A program made the position numbers and the translations under genes. 52,507 bases of DNA from CAYVUM01 sp964619055 (GTDB lineage: Bacteria; Pseudomonadota; Alphaproteobacteria; Rhodospirillales; Defluviicoccaceae): the NCBI GenBank assembly GCA_964619055.1, contig CAZUDB010000019.1:1-52507 (forward strand). The letters run 5' to 3'. Below are positions 8,239 through 15,865 of this stretch, in pieces. Position 1 is the first letter of the stretch. The number at the start of each line of letters is the position of its first letter. The notes under the pieces were generated by a model. It was not told the DNA's origin, ran no database searches, and was given only the letters and a program-made list of their open reading frames with translations.

Positions 8239-8260
8239 TTCTGCCCGAAATGGGGCAGAA
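8239..8260. repeat. Inverted repeat TTCTGCCC/GGGCAGAA
   Basis: A perfect 8-bp stem with a 6-base loop lies in the 539-bp spacer between the two paralogues, beyond element B. It could be an operator or a transcript end. No T-tract follows in either direction, so I leave its role open. Confidence 0.35.
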
Positions 8261-8361
8261 ATTTGCTTTGTTTGCAGCTTTGCGCACGCCTCCACAACGG
8301 TCTACTTTGGCAAGCAGCCGCCTGCGCTAGTCGATCTGGGAGCATAGCTCCATTGAGAACT

Positions 8362-8384
8362 GCGGCGGCCTGAGTGGCCGCCGC
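8362..8384. terminator. Hairpin terminator after paralogue 2
   Basis: A perfect 9-bp stem (GCGGCGGCC / GGCCGCCGC) with loop TGAGT lies about 58 bp beyond the stop codon of the leftward gene at 8442. It should separate the paralogue 2 transcript from the regulatory region of paralogue 1. No strong T-run follows on the minus strand, so termination strength is uncertain. Confidence 0.55.
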
Positions 8385-8441
8385 ATCATCTTGGATAAGG
8401 ACTCTCGGTCGCTTTGGGGTCAGGCGACGCTGCTTGGTGCT

Positions 8442-9161
8442 TTAACGACGATAACGGCCGACCAAGCCGATCGCAACGACGCCCAGGCCAAGCAGGGCGA
8501 GGGACAACGGCTCAGAGAGTTCCACGATGTCGCCCAGATCGGGCGGCGAGAGCACGGTCATGAAAAACGGTTGTACCGCCGTGGCCCCTTTCTCGTAAAC
8601 TCCGTTAATCAAAATCGAAAACAACTGGTTTTGGTTGTATACGGCGCCGCCGTCGCTGGTTGTTGCCGATCCGACCAGAACCATTGAATAGTCATTGAAG
8701 GTGCCCGTCGTCGGGATCACGACCTCAGCAGCCAGCGTGTTTGAGATCGTGAAGGTTACCGAGCCGACCTCGCTGCCGAATTCGCCATTGGTCGGATTTG
8801 TAACCGTGCTACGGTTGTACCCTAGAGTAAACGACTTTCCGTTGTTTAGGGCGCCGGCTTCAATGAAGAGTTCAAGATTGTTGAGGCCGACGGAAGGACC
8901 CGTTAGGCCTGCAAATTCGCCTTGAAGGCTGGACAATCCGTTGATCTCGGCACTGAACGTGACCGACGGCGTTGTGACCAGGTCACCTGGCAGGTTTGCG
9001 TTGAGGGTTGTCGTCGTGACGAACCCCAGCATTCCGACACTTGCAAATTCGCCCGGGTTTGCGAAGTTGACTGGGAGCGCTTGGGCCGCCCCGCCAATTG
9101 CAAACGTCAATAAGGCCGCCGCGGTGGCGGCAGAGCGGCGCACTGAGTAGTTCACGTTCAT
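8442..9161 (-). CDS. Secreted protein with PEP-CTERM-like tail (paralogue 2)
   Basis: This 239-residue paralogue of the preceding gene has the same plan. A signal peptide covers residues 1-29, ending AQA. The mature start is LPVNFANPGEF, followed by the shared block EAGALNNGKSFTLGYNR, a shared PTNGEFG turn and FSILINGVYEKGA. The C-terminal tail reads SEPLSLALLGLG, a hydrophobic run, then GRYRR. Here the tail is closer to the canonical PEP-CTERM signal (xPEPxxLxLLGLGLxxLxxxRRR), with SEP in place of PEP. It also has its own RpoN-type promoter and upstream elements, so the pair is probably co-regulated but not co-transcribed. The duplication is old enough for much substitution. Function is unknown; export and exosortase-dependent anchoring are inferred from the tail. 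Confidence 0.78.
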   Translation of the reverse strand: MNVNYSVRRSAATAAALLTFAIGGAAQALPVNFANPGEFASVGMLGFVTTTTLNANLPGDLVTTPSVTFSAEINGLSSLQGEFAGLTGPSVGLNNLELFIEAGALNNGKSFTLGYNRSTVTNPTNGEFGSEVGSVTFTISNTLAAEVVIPTTGTFNDYSMVLVGSATTSDGGAVYNQNQLFSILINGVYEKGATAVQPFFMTVLSPPDLGDIVELSEPLSLALLGLGVVAIGLVGRYRR

Positions 9162-9255
9162 CGTTTGCTACCTTCTGATCGTGATGGCGGAGTTCGGCCA
9201 TCGTCCAAATCATCCCAATCAGGGATCATTAATAGCTCATTTGGGTTATCCTAGA

Positions 9256-9270
9256 GCAATCCGCATGCCA
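9256..9270 (-). promoter_or_regulatory. Sigma-54-type -24/-12 promoter of paralogue 2
   Basis: Minus-strand TGGCATGCGGATTGC followed by T. It has the same single mismatch to TGGCAC-N5-TTGCW as the site before paralogue 1, again with 10 bases between GG and GC. The predicted start of transcription is near 9244, about 83 nt before the ATG at 9161. Confidence 0.65.
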
Positions 9271-9333
9271 TTTGATTAACATATTGAAAATATTGAATTT
9301 TATTTAGAATGATCGGTCTCTTGACCCCTGAAT

Positions 9334-9352
9334 CTGTAAAAAATCTTGACAC
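9334..9352. promoter_or_regulatory. Upstream element C (TGTAA-N7-TGACAC)
   Basis: CTGTAAAAAATCTTGACAC lies 63 bp upstream of the paralogue 2 -24 site. It is the counterpart of element A in sequence and spacing. The DNA between element and promoter is very AT-rich, as expected for a bendable region between an activator site and an RpoN promoter. Confidence 0.55.
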
Positions 9353-9458
9353 GCAAGACCACTGAATTGGCCTAATTGGGTTATAAATATGGCCCGCAAG
9401 CGGACATAACCCGTTGAATTGGCCCGAAAAACGGCAGGCGCGTGCATGGCCCATATGG

Positions 9459-9477
9459 GTGTAAAAAAATCCGACAA
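9459..9477. promoter_or_regulatory. Upstream element D, weaker copy
   Basis: The sequence TGTAA-N7-CGACAA starts at 9460, 125 bp beyond element C. It keeps TGTAA and the A-rich spacer, with 4 of 6 bases of the second half. This gives the paralogue 2 region two sites, as for paralogue 1. The rest of the 576-bp spacer (9162-9737) shows no supported gene. Confidence 0.35.
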
Positions 9478-9737
9478 TCAAGCGGAGGGTGCCCGACGTA
9501 GCGCCACGGTCACGACGCATGGACGTGGTTTTGTGCTTAAGACTTGTGCGTACACGGCATCCAGCCATGCCTCATTCATGAGCGCGCTGGATAAAAAAAT
9601 AAATTATATCAATTCGTTAAGGGAGGCGATCGGATTGCTCTCAAGGGTGAGGCGTGCAGCGCGTCGGTGACTGCGGTGGGCGACGAGTGTGTAAGTATTA
9701 CCAGACGGCCGCCATCCGTTCGAGGCCTTCAGGCTGG

Positions 9738-10301
9738 CTAGTGGCTAGCGACAGCGGTCTCGTCGACGCCGAGCGGATAGTCAGCCAAGGCTTCATAGTG
9801 GGCGCCTTCGCGACCAAGAAAACTGCGAAACAACGTGAAGTGGCTGACGTCGAACGGCCCCGCTGCCAAGTCGTTGTGCATCTCCATAAAACTGCCGATC
9901 CTGGCTGACGTCCCGTTCTTGAAGCGCGCCAACGTCACGTGGGCTTTGAACTTGCGGCGCTCCGGTTCCCGACCAGCCCGAACCACGGCTGCCTCGATCC
10001 GATCCTGCAGATGGATCAAGCGCTCTTCCCGTGTCACACCGGCCCACAGGGCGCGGACTTTATTGCCCGTCTCAAAGCAACCGAGACCCGTCAGAGTAAG
10101 CGAAAAGCCAGTCGCGCGAACGCGCGTCAGTTCCTGGTGCAGATCCTCTGCGTCGTCCTGTCCGACCTCTCCCACAAAGCGCAGCGTCAAATGAAGGCTC
10201 TCTTCGGAGACCCAGCGTGCGCCTGGTAGGCCGCCTCGCAGGTTGCCCAGAATCTTCCGAATGTCGTCGGGCAACGGTATACCGATGAACAATCGAAACA
10301 T
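9738..10301 (-). CDS. thpR: RNA 2',3'-cyclic phosphodiesterase ThpR
   Basis: This 187-residue 2H-phosphoesterase (LigT/ThpR family) opens 2',3'-cyclic phosphates on RNA ends. The two catalytic HxTx motifs are H37-LTL and H121-VTL. The FIGIPLP start is typical of the family. I chose the ATG at 10301, which has GGAG seven bases upstream. An in-frame ATG nine codons earlier (10328) has only a badly spaced GGAG. It lies 39 bp after the aldo/keto reductase stop on the same strand and is probably co-transcribed with it. Length fits the family (about 175-190). Confidence 0.88.
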   Translation of the reverse strand: MFRLFIGIPLPDDIRKILGNLRGGLPGARWVSEESLHLTLRFVGEVGQDDAEDLHQELTRVRATGFSLTLTGLGCFETGNKVRALWAGVTREERLIHLQDRIEAAVVRAGREPERRKFKAHVTLARFKNGTSARIGSFMEMHNDLAAGPFDVSHFTLFRSFLGREGAHYEALADYPLGVDETAVASH

Positions 10302-10340
10302 ACGCAGGCTCCGCAACAGCCGGTACATCGCTCCATGGGC

Positions 10341-11378
10341 TCATGGGGCGGGGTTGGGATTGCCGACATGGATAAGGTCGATCGCCTCAAGCACATCTGT
10401 GGGCAGGGTACGCTCGGTAGCGCCCAGGTTTTCCGCGAGTTGTGCTTCCGTGGTGGCGCCGATGATCACACTTGTTACAAACGGCCGCGTCAAAATCCAC
10501 GCCAAGGCCATCTGTGCCGGCAGAAGCCCCGCATTTCGCGCAACCTCGACATAAGCCTGAGTCGCTGCTTGTGCCGCTGGCTTACTATAGCGCTGATAGT
10601 GTGGGAACATCGTCAGCCGTGCCCCATCCGGCCGCGCACCGTCCAGATACTTCCCGGTGAGCATCCCGAATGCCAGGGGGGAGTAGGCGAGAAGCCCGCA
10701 ACTCTCACGTAAGGCTACCTCGGCCAAGCCGACCTCAAACAAGCGGTTGAGCAGGCTGTAGGGATTTTGGATGCTGGCCATCCGCGGATGGCCGTAGCGG
10801 TCCGCCAAGCCGACGAAGGCCATCAACCCCCAGGGTGTCTCATTGGAAAGGCCGACGGCGCGGATACGGCCATCGGCGATCTCCTCCGAGAGCGCCGCAA
10901 GCACTTCCTCAAACGGCGTGAAGTCCGAACTGTCATGAACATAATCATGTTGTCCAAAACGGTTGGTGGGACGTTCCGGCCAGTGGAGTTGATAGAGGTC
11001 GATGTAATCGGATCGCAGCCGCGCCAAGCTGGCATCGATGGCGTCACGAATCTGGCTCCGGCCGAATCGCAAGTCGCCGCCTCGGATATGGCCGGCAATG
11101 GCGCCGGGACCTGTGATCTTGGTTGCGACGATAACGTCGGCCCGATTGCGTCGCTTTGTCAGCCATTCGCCGACGATCGCTTCCGTCCGACCCTGAGTAT
11201 CCGCCCGCGGCGGGATTGGGTACATTTCCGCTGCGTCGATCATCGTAACACCGCCGGCAACGGCCATGTCGAGCTGACGAAACGCCTCCGCGGCCGTGTT
11301 TTGCTCGCCGAATGTCATGGTGCCAAGGCAGATCCGGCTTACGTGGAGACCGGTCCGCCCGAGCAAAGCCTGTTCCAT
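10341..11378 (-). CDS. Aldo/keto reductase, Tas-like
   Basis: This 345-residue NADP(H)-dependent aldo/keto reductase is close in length and layout to the E. coli Tas group. The catalytic tetrad is visible as D48 (MIDAAEMY), Y53, K87 (ATKITG) and H132 (LYQLHWPER). The C-terminal cofactor-binding stretch VTSVIIGATTEAQLAENL is canonical. The conserved NRFGQHDYVHDSS stretch near 140 is also typical of Tas-like proteins. The substrate is unknown. It is the first gene of a two-gene leftward unit with thpR. Confidence 0.87.
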   Translation of the reverse strand: MEQALLGRTGLHVSRICLGTMTFGEQNTAAEAFRQLDMAVAGGVTMIDAAEMYPIPPRADTQGRTEAIVGEWLTKRRNRADVIVATKITGPGAIAGHIRGGDLRFGRSQIRDAIDASLARLRSDYIDLYQLHWPERPTNRFGQHDYVHDSSDFTPFEEVLAALSEEIADGRIRAVGLSNETPWGLMAFVGLADRYGHPRMASIQNPYSLLNRLFEVGLAEVALRESCGLLAYSPLAFGMLTGKYLDGARPDGARLTMFPHYQRYSKPAAQAATQAYVEVARNAGLLPAQMALAWILTRPFVTSVIIGATTEAQLAENLGATERTLPTDVLEAIDLIHVGNPNPAP

Positions 11379-11702
11379 GTCGTCTCCCGCCTGAGCCCGG
11401 CCTCTTCCCGTTTTTCTTGTCCCTACACCGTTACAACCGAGCGACGCAAGCGGCGGAGAATGAGGGAACTATCCAATGTCGTCGGGAATGTGGTGATTAG
11501 CCCGTTCGACCAGTACCGTGTTCGGGATTGCCCACCCGCTGTCCCGCGATGGGCCGGGACGCGGCCGGGCACCAAGGCGGCAAACGCGATCAAAGGGCGC
11601 GCCGATTAACCTTTTTTCATCTTTGCTCCGCCTTTCTTGATCGGCCGTCGCGGTGTGCCATATTCATCGCAGAGGTCAGAAAACTGAACAAGCGAGGTTT
11701 AC
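11379..11702. other. Intergenic region upstream of the BI-1 gene
   Basis: This is a divergent spacer between the aldo/keto reductase and the BI-1 gene. A possible promoter for the latter is TTGATC (11637-11642) and TATTCA (11661-11666), 18 bases apart, a weak match. GAGG lies just before the ATG at 11703. I see no gene or RNA structure in the rest. Confidence 0.35.
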
Positions 11703-12443
11703 ATGGCACTTGGACCGGATAAGCGGTTCCAGGCCCGGGTCGGAACCATGACCCGGTCCCAGGCGGAGACCGCTCAAATTGATGTGGGCCTGCGCGAGTA
11801 TATGCTGCGGGTCTACAATTACATGGCTTTGGGTGTTGCCTTCACCGGCATCGTCGCCATGCTAATTGCGATGAATCCAACCGTGATGCAGGCCATCGTG
11901 GGTGGACCGTTCGTGTGGGTGCTGTTCATTGGCATCATCGGCCTCGGCTTTTTCGCGCCCAAGCTGATGATGAATAAGAGCGTAGGCACGGCCCAGCTAT
12001 GTTTTTGGGTTTATGCCGCGCTGTGGGGTGCGCTGATCGCCCCGATGTTCTACGTCTACACGCATGAGAGCATTGCTCGGGTCTTCTTTATTACGGCAGG
12101 CATGTTTGCCGCGGCCAGCCTTTATGGTTACACGACGAAGAAGGATCTGACCGGCATGGGTCGGTTTTTGATGATGGCGACCTTCGGCATTCTAATCGCC
12201 GTCGTCGTCAACATCTTTCTCGGATCATCCATGCTGCACATGGCGCTCTCGATCATCGTCCCGCTTGTGTTTGCGGGCTTGACCGCCTTCGAAACGCAGC
12301 AGATCAAGAGTTGGTACTACGAAGCTGATGCTTCGGATACGGTTACGAGAAAGGCAATCTTCGGAGCCTTCCTGCTTTATGGTAGCTTCGTAACCATGTT
12401 TGTCTGGCTGATGCAGCTGTTTGGCGTCGCTAACAGCGACTAG
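11703..12443 (+). CDS. Bax inhibitor-1 / YccA family membrane protein
   Basis: This 246-residue inner-membrane protein has seven hydrophobic helices after a polar N-terminus of about 35 residues. The family is related to eukaryotic TMBIM calcium-leak proteins. The bacterial members include YccA, which modulates FtsH, and YbhL. The sequence keeps the YNYMALGVAFTG first helix and the C-terminal AFETQQIKSWYYE segment, which carries the acidic residues of the family. Length is normal (230-250). It stands alone and is closed by a strong terminator (12472-12501). The role in this organism is not known. Confidence 0.88.
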   Translation: MALGPDKRFQARVGTMTRSQAETAQIDVGLREYMLRVYNYMALGVAFTGIVAMLIAMNPTVMQAIVGGPFVWVLFIGIIGLGFFAPKLMMNKSVGTAQLCFWVYAALWGALIAPMFYVYTHESIARVFFITAGMFAAASLYGYTTKKDLTGMGRFLMMATFGILIAVVVNIFLGSSMLHMALSIIVPLVFAGLTAFETQQIKSWYYEADASDTVTRKAIFGAFLLYGSFVTMFVWLMQLFGVANSD

Positions 12444-12471
12444 TCCAGTATCCTTAATCCTACCGTTCAAA

Positions 12472-12501
12472 CGCCCGGGTGGTACTGCACCCGGGCGTTT
12501 T
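12472..12501. terminator. Strong rho-independent terminator
   Basis: A perfect 10-bp stem, CGCCCGGGTG (12472-12481) and CACCCGGGCG (12488-12497), with a 6-base loop, is followed by TTTT on the plus strand. It lies 28 bp past the BI-1 stop and just ahead of the convergent CMD gene end at 12515. It may therefore work in both directions (TTT also follows on the minus strand). Confidence 0.9.
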
Positions 12502-12514
12502 CATTGCGGTGAAC

Positions 12515-12874
12515 TTAAGCCGTCGACGCGAATTGGTCGTAGGCCTCCATGGCGTACGTGCCGTAAACGGTCCCGGGACCGCCGTTCATCATCACTGCCA
12601 CACCAATCGTCTCAAGCATCTCCGCCCGCGTTGCACCTAGCTTAACGGCGCCTCGCACATGGAAACCAATGCAGCCGTCACAGCGAAGCGCAATGCTGAT
12701 AGCTACGGCCATTAGTTCCTTGGTCTTGCCATCGATCACACCGTCGCTTTTCGCGCTATCGGCGCATTGCACAAAGCCGCGCCACGTGTCCGGTATGGCT
12801 TTGGCAACTTCCCTCATGGAAAGTCCAAGATGCTGAACGATCTCCGGGTAATTCTTTGTCGCTTGATCGGACAT
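12515..12874 (-). CDS. AhpD-like carboxymuconolactone decarboxylase family protein
   Basis: This 119-residue protein has the complete AhpD-type redox motif E53-x11-C65-x2-C68-x3-H72 (sequence around it: ALRCDGCIGFH). That pattern suits a peroxidase or disulphide-reductase role rather than true carboxymuconolactone decarboxylation, but the physiological partner is unknown. I chose the ATG at 12874 because AGGAGG lies five bases upstream; the frame is open for 14 further codons. The start sits one base beyond the stop of the exosortase-associated hydrolase gene, so the two form an operon. Confidence 0.85.
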   Translation of the reverse strand: MSDQATKNYPEIVQHLGLSMREVAKAIPDTWRGFVQCADSAKSDGVIDGKTKELMAVAISIALRCDGCIGFHVRGAVKLGATRAEMLETIGVAVMMNGGPGTVYGTYAMEAYDQFASTA

Positions 12875-12875
12875 T

Positions 12876-14021
12876 TCACCCTCCTGGCGCGTTGTTAGGC
12901 TGTGAGGTCGTGTCATTCACGGCCGTATCGAGTTGCGTCAGCCAGCTGATCGTTTGTTCGATGACCATGTCGCGCCATACCTTTCGCGAGAACGCATGGT
13001 CGGCGGTTGGCAGACGTGACAGTGCCACCTGGGAGCTCGTGAGAAACTGAGCAAAACGGTGATGTCGTTTGGCAGCTGTTTCGAACTCCATCGCCGTGTC
13101 ATCCTCACCACTTAGGAACAGTAAGACGGGGCCTCGAAATCGGCACAGCGAGGACCAAACCCGATCCGGCAACGGTGACGGCCCGGTTGCGCTGATGTCC
13201 TCGACGGATGTCGAGGGCTGTCGTGACAAGGGGAGCAGGGTACGCAAGCCTTGCATCATACCTGAGATACGGGCGCGAATTAGCGATCCTATTCCCGCAG
13301 AGATGTTGAAAACAGATGCAGCCAGGTTGACCTTGCCGCGGAGAATGCGCCTCCACGTTTCGGCCTGCGCGAGCTGACGACGATAGTGGCCTGACAGCGC
13401 GGCTTCCGCCTGGAGGGCTTCGGTGCGAACCCATGGGTTTGCTAGCCCGATGGCGACGACCCGCTGGTCCGTAGCTGCATAGAAAGCGATTGCCGATGCT
13501 CCATCGCACAAGCCCCACAGAACAACCTCACGCACGCCCGTCTGCGAGATGAAGCAGTCAATCGCCGCCCTGAGGTCAGCAGCGATGTCCTCAAACGTGT
13601 GCAGGGTGCCGTCCGCGTCGCCCATGCCACGATAGTCGAACCGAAAAGTTGGCCACCCGGCTCCGGCGGCCTCGCGAGCGAGGAGGAGGTACTGACGGTT
13701 GGCACCGATGCGATACTGTGGGCCACCAACAACCAAGATCAGGCCGCGTGGCTCGGCTCGAAGGTTCGGCATGTCCGCAGCCGGTGAAACCGAAGCATGG
13801 ACCATGCCCAGCACCGCATCACCTTCGCACGAAAACACAATGGGCCACTCTCCGAACGTCACGCGAGAAGGGTCGGGCCTCGGGTCTGGACGCCCGGGCA
13901 ACGGCGAATCATGCTCCTTGGACCCGCGATCTCCGCTGATCGCACGCGGCTCGCAAAGTGCTGATTGTTGCGATGTATCAATAGCCACGTTTTTTCTGTT
14001 CGTCGTCTGGGTGTCGATCAA
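12876..14021 (-). CDS. Alpha/beta hydrolase, exosortase A system-associated type 1
   Basis: This 381-residue protein has the alpha/beta-hydrolase core from about residue 55. The family-specific stretch LILVVGGPQYRIGANRQ (about 94-110) is followed by FRFDYRGMGD, the nucleophile-elbow region VVLWGLCDGASA, and ANPWVRT. These are hallmarks of the hydrolases that accompany exosortase/PEP-CTERM loci (hydr1_PEP group). The elbow has Cys (G-L-C-D-G) where many hydrolases have Ser, as is usual in this group. The C-terminal region with ADHAFSRKVWRD supplies the His. The N-terminal 55 residues are polar and low in similarity, so the true start could be later. It is co-oriented with the AhpD-like gene. 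No exosortase gene is in the window; the PEP-CTERM-like pair lies 4 kb to the left. Confidence 0.85.
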   Translation of the reverse strand: MIDTQTTNRKNVAIDTSQQSALCEPRAISGDRGSKEHDSPLPGRPDPRPDPSRVTFGEWPIVFSCEGDAVLGMVHASVSPAADMPNLRAEPRGLILVVGGPQYRIGANRQYLLLAREAAGAGWPTFRFDYRGMGDADGTLHTFEDIAADLRAAIDCFISQTGVREVVLWGLCDGASAIAFYAATDQRVVAIGLANPWVRTEALQAEAALSGHYRRQLAQAETWRRILRGKVNLAASVFNISAGIGSLIRARISGMMQGLRTLLPLSRQPSTSVEDISATGPSPLPDRVWSSLCRFRGPVLLFLSGEDDTAMEFETAAKRHHRFAQFLTSSQVALSRLPTADHAFSRKVWRDMVIEQTISWLTQLDTAVNDTTSQPNNAPGG

Positions 14022-14323
14022 TCACGGTCCGGCACCATACTCCATACACACGCTATAGCGCAGCTCTGTTACGAAACCACCTCGCCATCCTAAGATCATG
14101 GTGGCTTTTGTTTTTTTGCTCCCGATCTTCGACCATTACCCCCATTGATCAATGTCAAATCTCTCTTTTGAAGACCAAAAGGAAACATATCGAGGTGCGC
14201 TAACTTCGCCCGCCGTCATACGACGCGCCGGCCACAGCTTTACAAGATTGTTACGGTACTCATAACTTACGGTGTCCTAAGCACGATGATGGCTTGGGGC
14301 GTGGCCGGAGCATAGACTGACAC
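14022..14323. other. Divergent intergenic region before parA
   Basis: This 302-bp AT-rich spacer lies between the leftward hydrolase and the rightward parA. A possible but weak parA promoter is TTACAA, 17 bases, TAACTT around 14241-14270. I see no gene here. Confidence 0.3.
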
Positions 14324-14959
14324 ATGACGATCAAGATCATAACGATTGCCCAGCAAAAAGGCGGCGCCGGTAAGACAACACTAGCGGCCCAACTCGCAGT
14401 TGCGTTCAGCGCCGCGGGCCGCCGCGTGGTGCTGGTTGATATCGATCCGCAAGGCTCCCTCGCGGCATGGGACCGTGCCCGCGGAGGCGCGGGCAATGCT
14501 GCTCGCTTTGAGCTGAATGTGGTCGCGGTTTCGGGGTGGCGGATAGGGACCGAATTGCAACGCGCCGGTCAAGGCTATGACCTCGCAATCGTCGACAGCC
14601 CACCCCACGCCGAAACCGAGGCCAAGTTGGCCATGCGCTCAGCCCATCTGGTGATTGTTCCTGTGCAGCCCAGCCCGATGGATGTTTGGGCAACACGTCC
14701 CACCGTTGCTGTAGCGCAAAATGCCGGTGTGGCTGCGTTGATCGTCCTTAATCGAGTGCCGCCCCGTGGGCGGTTGGTCGACGACATGCGTAGCGAGTTG
14801 AGGAAGTTGGACACGCCGGTGGCCACGGCCGTGCTTGGCAATCGAGTTGCGTTTGCTTCCAGTATGTTGAGTGGGCTGGGAGTACTGGAAATCAGCAATG
14901 CGGGACCGGCATCGCGTGAAATCAAGGCTTTGGCCGAGGAAGTTACGCTGCAGTTGTAG
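14324..14959 (+). CDS. Orphan ParA/MinD-type ATPase
   Basis: This 211-residue P-loop ATPase carries the deviant Walker A K12-GGAGKTT19 with the signature lysine. Switch I is DIDPQGS, and Walker B appears as LAIVDSPPH. This small ParA group (about 210 residues, no N-terminal HTH) includes proteins that position cargo such as chemoreceptor arrays, carboxysomes or plasmids. No ParB or obvious cargo gene lies next to it; the neighbours are a leftward hydrolase and a leftward metallopeptidase. The cargo is therefore unknown. Function as an intracellular positioning ATPase is inferred from the family. Confidence 0.85.
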   Translation: MTIKIITIAQQKGGAGKTTLAAQLAVAFSAAGRRVVLVDIDPQGSLAAWDRARGGAGNAARFELNVVAVSGWRIGTELQRAGQGYDLAIVDSPPHAETEAKLAMRSAHLVIVPVQPSPMDVWATRPTVAVAQNAGVAALIVLNRVPPRGRLVDDMRSELRKLDTPVATAVLGNRVAFASSMLSGLGVLEISNAGPASREIKALAEEVTLQL

Positions 14960-15019
14960 GCGTTCCGTCGAGCCCATTTTCCGCGCGGACGCGACTGGCA
15001 ACGTCATCCCTTGTCGAAG

Positions 15020-15424
15020 TCAGACGTCGGCCCGGTCAATGGTCTCCATGTCCGCATCGGAGAAGCCGAAATGGTGCCCGATCTCGTGGATTAAGACGTG
15101 ACGAACCAGGGTGTAGAGCTCCTCACCGCGTTCGCACCATTCAAGAAGGATCGGAAGCCGGTACAAGAACACCATATCTGGTTCCGGCGCTACGTCCTGG
15201 AGGCTTCGCTGCTCCAGCGAGAGGCCCCAATAAAGACCGGAGAGCTCATAGGGACTGTCCAGGTCCATGGCCTTCTCGGTGGTTTCGTCGCAAAGGTCTT
15301 CGACCTGAATAACCACGCGCTCGGCATAGTCCCGCAACGGCGGTGGAATCGACAGCAACGCGTCGCGCGCCAGCTCTTCAAATTCGGCGAGTGTCGGAGC
15401 TGTCGTGAAGCTGCGTGCAGTCAC
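15020..15424 (-). CDS. Zincin-like metallopeptidase family protein
   Basis: This 134-residue single-domain protein has a C-terminal zinc motif H113-E-IG-H117-H-FGFSD123, the HExxHxxGxxD arrangement of the small bacterial metallopeptidase family. The FLYRLPILLEW segment before it is also conserved in the family. These proteins have no established substrate. It is convergent to parA and divergent from the pterin dehydratase gene. Length is normal (about 120-140). Confidence 0.85.
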   Translation of the reverse strand: MTARSFTTAPTLAEFEELARDALLSIPPPLRDYAERVVIQVEDLCDETTEKAMDLDSPYELSGLYWGLSLEQRSLQDVAPEPDMVFLYRLPILLEWCERGEELYTLVRHVLIHEIGHHFGFSDADMETIDRADV

Positions 15425-15514
15425 GATCGTTACCTCAGCTTATCACTGCCATTCTTGATCTCACCCAGCGAGGCACCCACGTCCCCGAGAAGGTTAGTTT
15501 CGAGGGAGAATACC

Positions 15515-15808
15515 ATGGCCGAACGTCTGTCATTGGAGGCCCGCGCGGTTGCGTTGGCCGAGCTTGCGGGTTGGTCCATTGTGGATGGCCGCGACGCGAT
15601 TACGAGATCGTTCAAGTTCGCGGATTTCAATGCGGCGTTCGGCTTCATGGCACGGGTTGCTTGCGAAGCTGAGAAGAGAGACCACCATCCGGAGTGGTTC
15701 AACGTTTACAACCGCGTTGACGTAACCCTCTCTACACACGATGCCGGTGGCCTGACGGCTCTAGATGTCGACTTAGCCCGCTTCATGGACACGATCACAA
15801 CAGACTGA
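15515..15808 (+). CDS. phhB: 4a-hydroxytetrahydrobiopterin dehydratase
   Basis: This 97-residue pterin-4a-carbinolamine dehydratase recycles the pterin cofactor of aromatic amino-acid hydroxylases or acts in molybdopterin-linked pterin metabolism. The active-site pattern E-K-R-D-H57-H58-P-E-W, then THD (H75, D76) and GGLTALD, is complete. I chose the ATG at 15515, preceded by GAGGGAGAATACC; the open frame upstream is not conserved. No phenylalanine hydroxylase gene is seen in the window. Confidence 0.9.
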   Translation: MAERLSLEARAVALAELAGWSIVDGRDAITRSFKFADFNAAFGFMARVACEAEKRDHHPEWFNVYNRVDVTLSTHDAGGLTALDVDLARFMDTITTD

Positions 15809-15815
15809 TTGGAGC

Positions 15816-15837
15816 CGGGCCGCCGACGAGCGGCCCG
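15816..15837. terminator. Hairpin between convergent genes
   Basis: An 8-bp perfect stem CGGGCCGC / GCGGCCCG with a 6-base loop lies between the stops of the pterin dehydratase (15808) and PhaB (15866). There is no T-tract; it probably acts as a shared transcript end. Confidence 0.5.
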
Positions 15838-15865
15838 CACCCAGAAGTTCGTCCGATGAACAGGG

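Noticed and set aside
9419..9670. 83-codon rightward frame in the spacer upstream of paralogue 2
   Set aside because: It covers the regulatory elements, has no ribosome-binding site and no similarity.
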